From: Bradyrhizobium nivariense
GTDB lineage: Bacteria > Pseudomonadota > Alphaproteobacteria > Rhizobiales > Xanthobacteraceae
Length of the DNA: 64,000 nt
Reading direction: 5' to 3'
NCBI RefSeq assembly: GCF_029846715.1
Contig: NZ_JARVWW010000019.1
Coordinates: forward strand, 62,001 to 126,000
The translations under genes were made by a program, and so were the position numbers. Positions 62,477 to 64,000 of this stretch are shown piece after piece. Numbering within the stretch: position 1 is the first letter of the stretch; the number at the start of each line of letters is the position of its first letter. The notes under the pieces were generated by a model. The model saw nothing but the letters and a program-made list of their open reading frames with translations. It did not search any database and was not told the DNA's origin.

Positions 62477-63658
62477 ATGTCCGAGATGCCGCGCACCGAA
62501 AACTTCCAGCAAGCGACTGAAATAACTCAAGATTACCCCAAGACACCGCCGCGCGGCCCGGCTCGGAATATGGTCCGGCGTACGGCGTTGGTGCTCGCGC
62601 TCCTCGCGGGCACGGCAACGATTGTCTATTGGGGACACGACTATTGGACCGTCGGCCGCTACCTTGAGACAACCGACGACGCCTATGTGAAGGCCGACTC
62701 CACGATCGTCGCGCCAAAAGTCTCGGGCTACATCGCGAAGGTGCTGGTCAGCGACAACGAAAGGGTCAAAGCGGGCCAGGTGCTGGCGAGGATCGATGAC
62801 CGCGACTTCAAGGCGGCGCTCGACCAGGCCGACGCCGATGTCGCTGCGGCGGAAGCGTCGGTGCGCAACCTCGACGCCCAGCTCGAACTCCAGCAACCGA
62901 TCATCGAGCAGAGCACGGCCGATGTCACTGCTGCCGACGCCAATCTGAAATTTGCGCAGGAGGAGCGCGCCCGCTACGACGACCTCATGAAGTCGGGCTC
63001 CGGCACGATCCAGCGCGCACAACAGACTGACGCGGCGCTACGCGCCAGCAACGCGCAATTGCAGCACGCGAAGTCGGGCCTCGTGGCCGCGCGACGCAAG
63101 ATCGACGTGCTCACCACCCAGCGCGCACAGGCCACAGCCCAGCTCGAACACGCGCGCGCGGTCGCGGAGCAGGCGACGCTGAATCTCTCCTACACCGAGA
63201 TCACCGCGCCGGTCGACGGCACGGTCGGCGCCCGCTCACTGCGCGTGGGACAGTTCGTGCAGGCCGGCACGCAATTGATGGCGGTAGTGCCACTCGATGC
63301 GGTCTATGTGGTGGCGAATTTCAAGGAGACGCAACTCACCCATGTCCGCGCCGGCCAGCCGGTCGAGCTGCACGTCGACAGTTTCCGCAACCAGACCCTG
63401 CGCGGCCATGTCGACAGCCTGTCGCCAGCGAGCGGCCTTGAATTCGCACTGCTGCCGCCGGACAACGCCACCGGCAATTTCACCAAGATCGTGCAGCGCG
63501 TGCCGGTGAAGATCGTGCTCGACGACCACAGCCTGGCCGGGCTGTTGCGCCCCGGCATGTCCGCGGTGCCGACCGTCGACACCAAACAGGCCGTGCTGGC
63601 CGAGCGCGAGGCGGCCAAGCGCCTCGCTGACAATACGTCCCACCCGAACGGCGGCTGA
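62477..63658 (+). CDS. EmrA/HlyD-type membrane fusion protein of an efflux pump
   Basis: This 393-residue periplasmic adaptor links an inner-membrane MFS exporter to an outer-membrane channel. It has a short cytoplasmic tail, one membrane segment at about 36-55 (LVLALLAGTATIVYWGHDYW), a split lipoyl domain (TDDAYVKADSTIVAPKVSGYI ... GTVGARSLRVGQFVQAGTQL) around a long coiled-coil hairpin, and a beta-barrel domain (VVANFKETQLTHVRAGQPVEL). The ATG at 62477 follows ATAGGAG. It is divergent from the LysR gene and precedes the MFS exporter gene by 117 bases, with a short hairpin at 63670-63695. Confidence 0.93.
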   Translation: MSEMPRTENFQQATEITQDYPKTPPRGPARNMVRRTALVLALLAGTATIVYWGHDYWTVGRYLETTDDAYVKADSTIVAPKVSGYIAKVLVSDNERVKAGQVLARIDDRDFKAALDQADADVAAAEASVRNLDAQLELQQPIIEQSTADVTAADANLKFAQEERARYDDLMKSGSGTIQRAQQTDAALRASNAQLQHAKSGLVAARRKIDVLTTQRAQATAQLEHARAVAEQATLNLSYTEITAPVDGTVGARSLRVGQFVQAGTQLMAVVPLDAVYVVANFKETQLTHVRAGQPVELHVDSFRNQTLRGHVDSLSPASGLEFALLPPDNATGNFTKIVQRVPVKIVLDDHSLAGLLRPGMSAVPTVDTKQAVLAEREAAKRLADNTSHPNGG

Positions 63659-63775
63659 GGCCAGAAAGGCCGGCAGCATTATCAAGTCCTGCCGGACGAT
63701 CCTTCCCACGCTTCCTCGATTATTGAAACCATCCGCCTGATACATCCTGTCTCCGTATCCGAGACGAGGCCTTCC

Positions 63776-64000
63776 ATGAGCACGCTCCAACCCACCCTGA
63801 ACGCCGCTTCCGTCGCCAGCATTTCCGCTCCGGCCGCACCCGCCACGCCGGCGGTTTCCACCAAGACCTGGATTGCCGTGATCGGCGCGACGCTCGGCGC
63901 CTTCATGGCGGTGCTGAACATCCAGATCGTCAATGCCTCGCTCGCCGACATCCAGGGCGCGATCGGCGCCGGCATCGACGACGGCGGCTGGATCTCGACC
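63776..64000 (+). CDS. EmrB-type MFS exporter (DHA2 family), 3' end cut by window edge
   Basis: The first 75 codons encode an N-terminal cytoplasmic Ser/Ala/Pro-rich tail of about 30 residues and then the first membrane segment of a DHA2-family drug:proton antiporter (WIAVIGATLGAFMAVLNIQIVN), with the conserved Asn-rich motif D1 region NIQIVNASLADIQG. With the preceding EmrA-like gene it forms an EmrAB-type pump for hydrophobic toxic compounds. The rest of the gene lies outside the window. Confidence 0.88.
   Translation, partial: MSTLQPTLNAASVASISAPAAPATPAVSTKTWIAVIGATLGAFMAVLNIQIVNASLADIQGAIGAGIDDGGWIST

Overview
The window is high-GC chromosomal DNA of an alphaproteobacterium, most likely Bradyrhizobium or a close relative. 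The evidence is a CIRCE-controlled groESL operon, glcDEF, a TorF-type porin, a BacA/SbmA-like exporter fused to an ATPase, many small proteins of rhizobial character, and several intergenic palindromes and mosaic repeats of the sort found in many copies in Bradyrhizobium genomes. The genus is inferred from gene content and recall, not from a search. I see no tRNA, rRNA, CRISPR array, phage or insertion sequence, so this looks like ordinary core or near-core chromosome.

Layout. 1-7 kb: a truncated L,D-transpeptidase, a CheZ-like phosphatase, a lipoprotein, groES-groEL and two secreted proteins. 7-12 kb: a lactate/glycolate permease, a BclA-like ABC exporter and a TorF-type porin. 12.5-17.8 kb: a histone H1-like protein, glcD-glcE-glcF (glycolate oxidase) and a class I cytochrome c. 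17.8-22.5 kb: a higBA toxin-antitoxin pair with a palindromic operator, a hydrolase, small secreted proteins, ribosomal protein L36 and an amidohydrolase. 22.6-28.3 kb: a MerR regulator divergent from a dehydrogenase, a haloacid dehalogenase, a tRNA-editing protein, a membrane-tethered class III cyclase and a tripartite-uptake binding protein. 28.3-31.5 kb: a LysR regulator divergent from an SDR-pirin-wrbA operon. 32.7-44.4 kb: a polysaccharide cluster (acetyltransferase, O-antigen ligase-like polymerase, three glycosyltransferases, a methyltransferase, a Wzc/ExoP-like co-polymerase, a WecG/TagA transferase and galE). 44.9-49.1 kb: a 1371-residue sensor with five GAF domains plus GGDEF and EAL. 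49.3-52.6 kb: a three-gene catabolic operon. 52.7-55.7 kb: a LysR regulator divergent from a small secreted protein and two membrane proteins of unknown role. 55.7-61.3 kb: an Lrp regulator divergent from a fused indolepyruvate ferredoxin oxidoreductase and an amidase. 61.3-64 kb: a LysR regulator divergent from an EmrAB-type efflux pump whose second gene runs off the end.

A recurring theme is the divergent regulator-target pair with readable operator architecture: MerR with a 19-bp promoter spacer, HigBA with a palindrome across its promoter, Lrp with nested inverted repeats, and LysR-emrAB with a duplicated three-site array. The most interesting candidates for new biology are that duplicated array at 62.2-62.45 kb, the five-GAF sensor, the unknown secreted/membrane operon at 53.7-55.6 kb, the Wzc-like protein with a degenerate Walker A motif, and the overlapping alternative hairpins downstream of the lactate permease.
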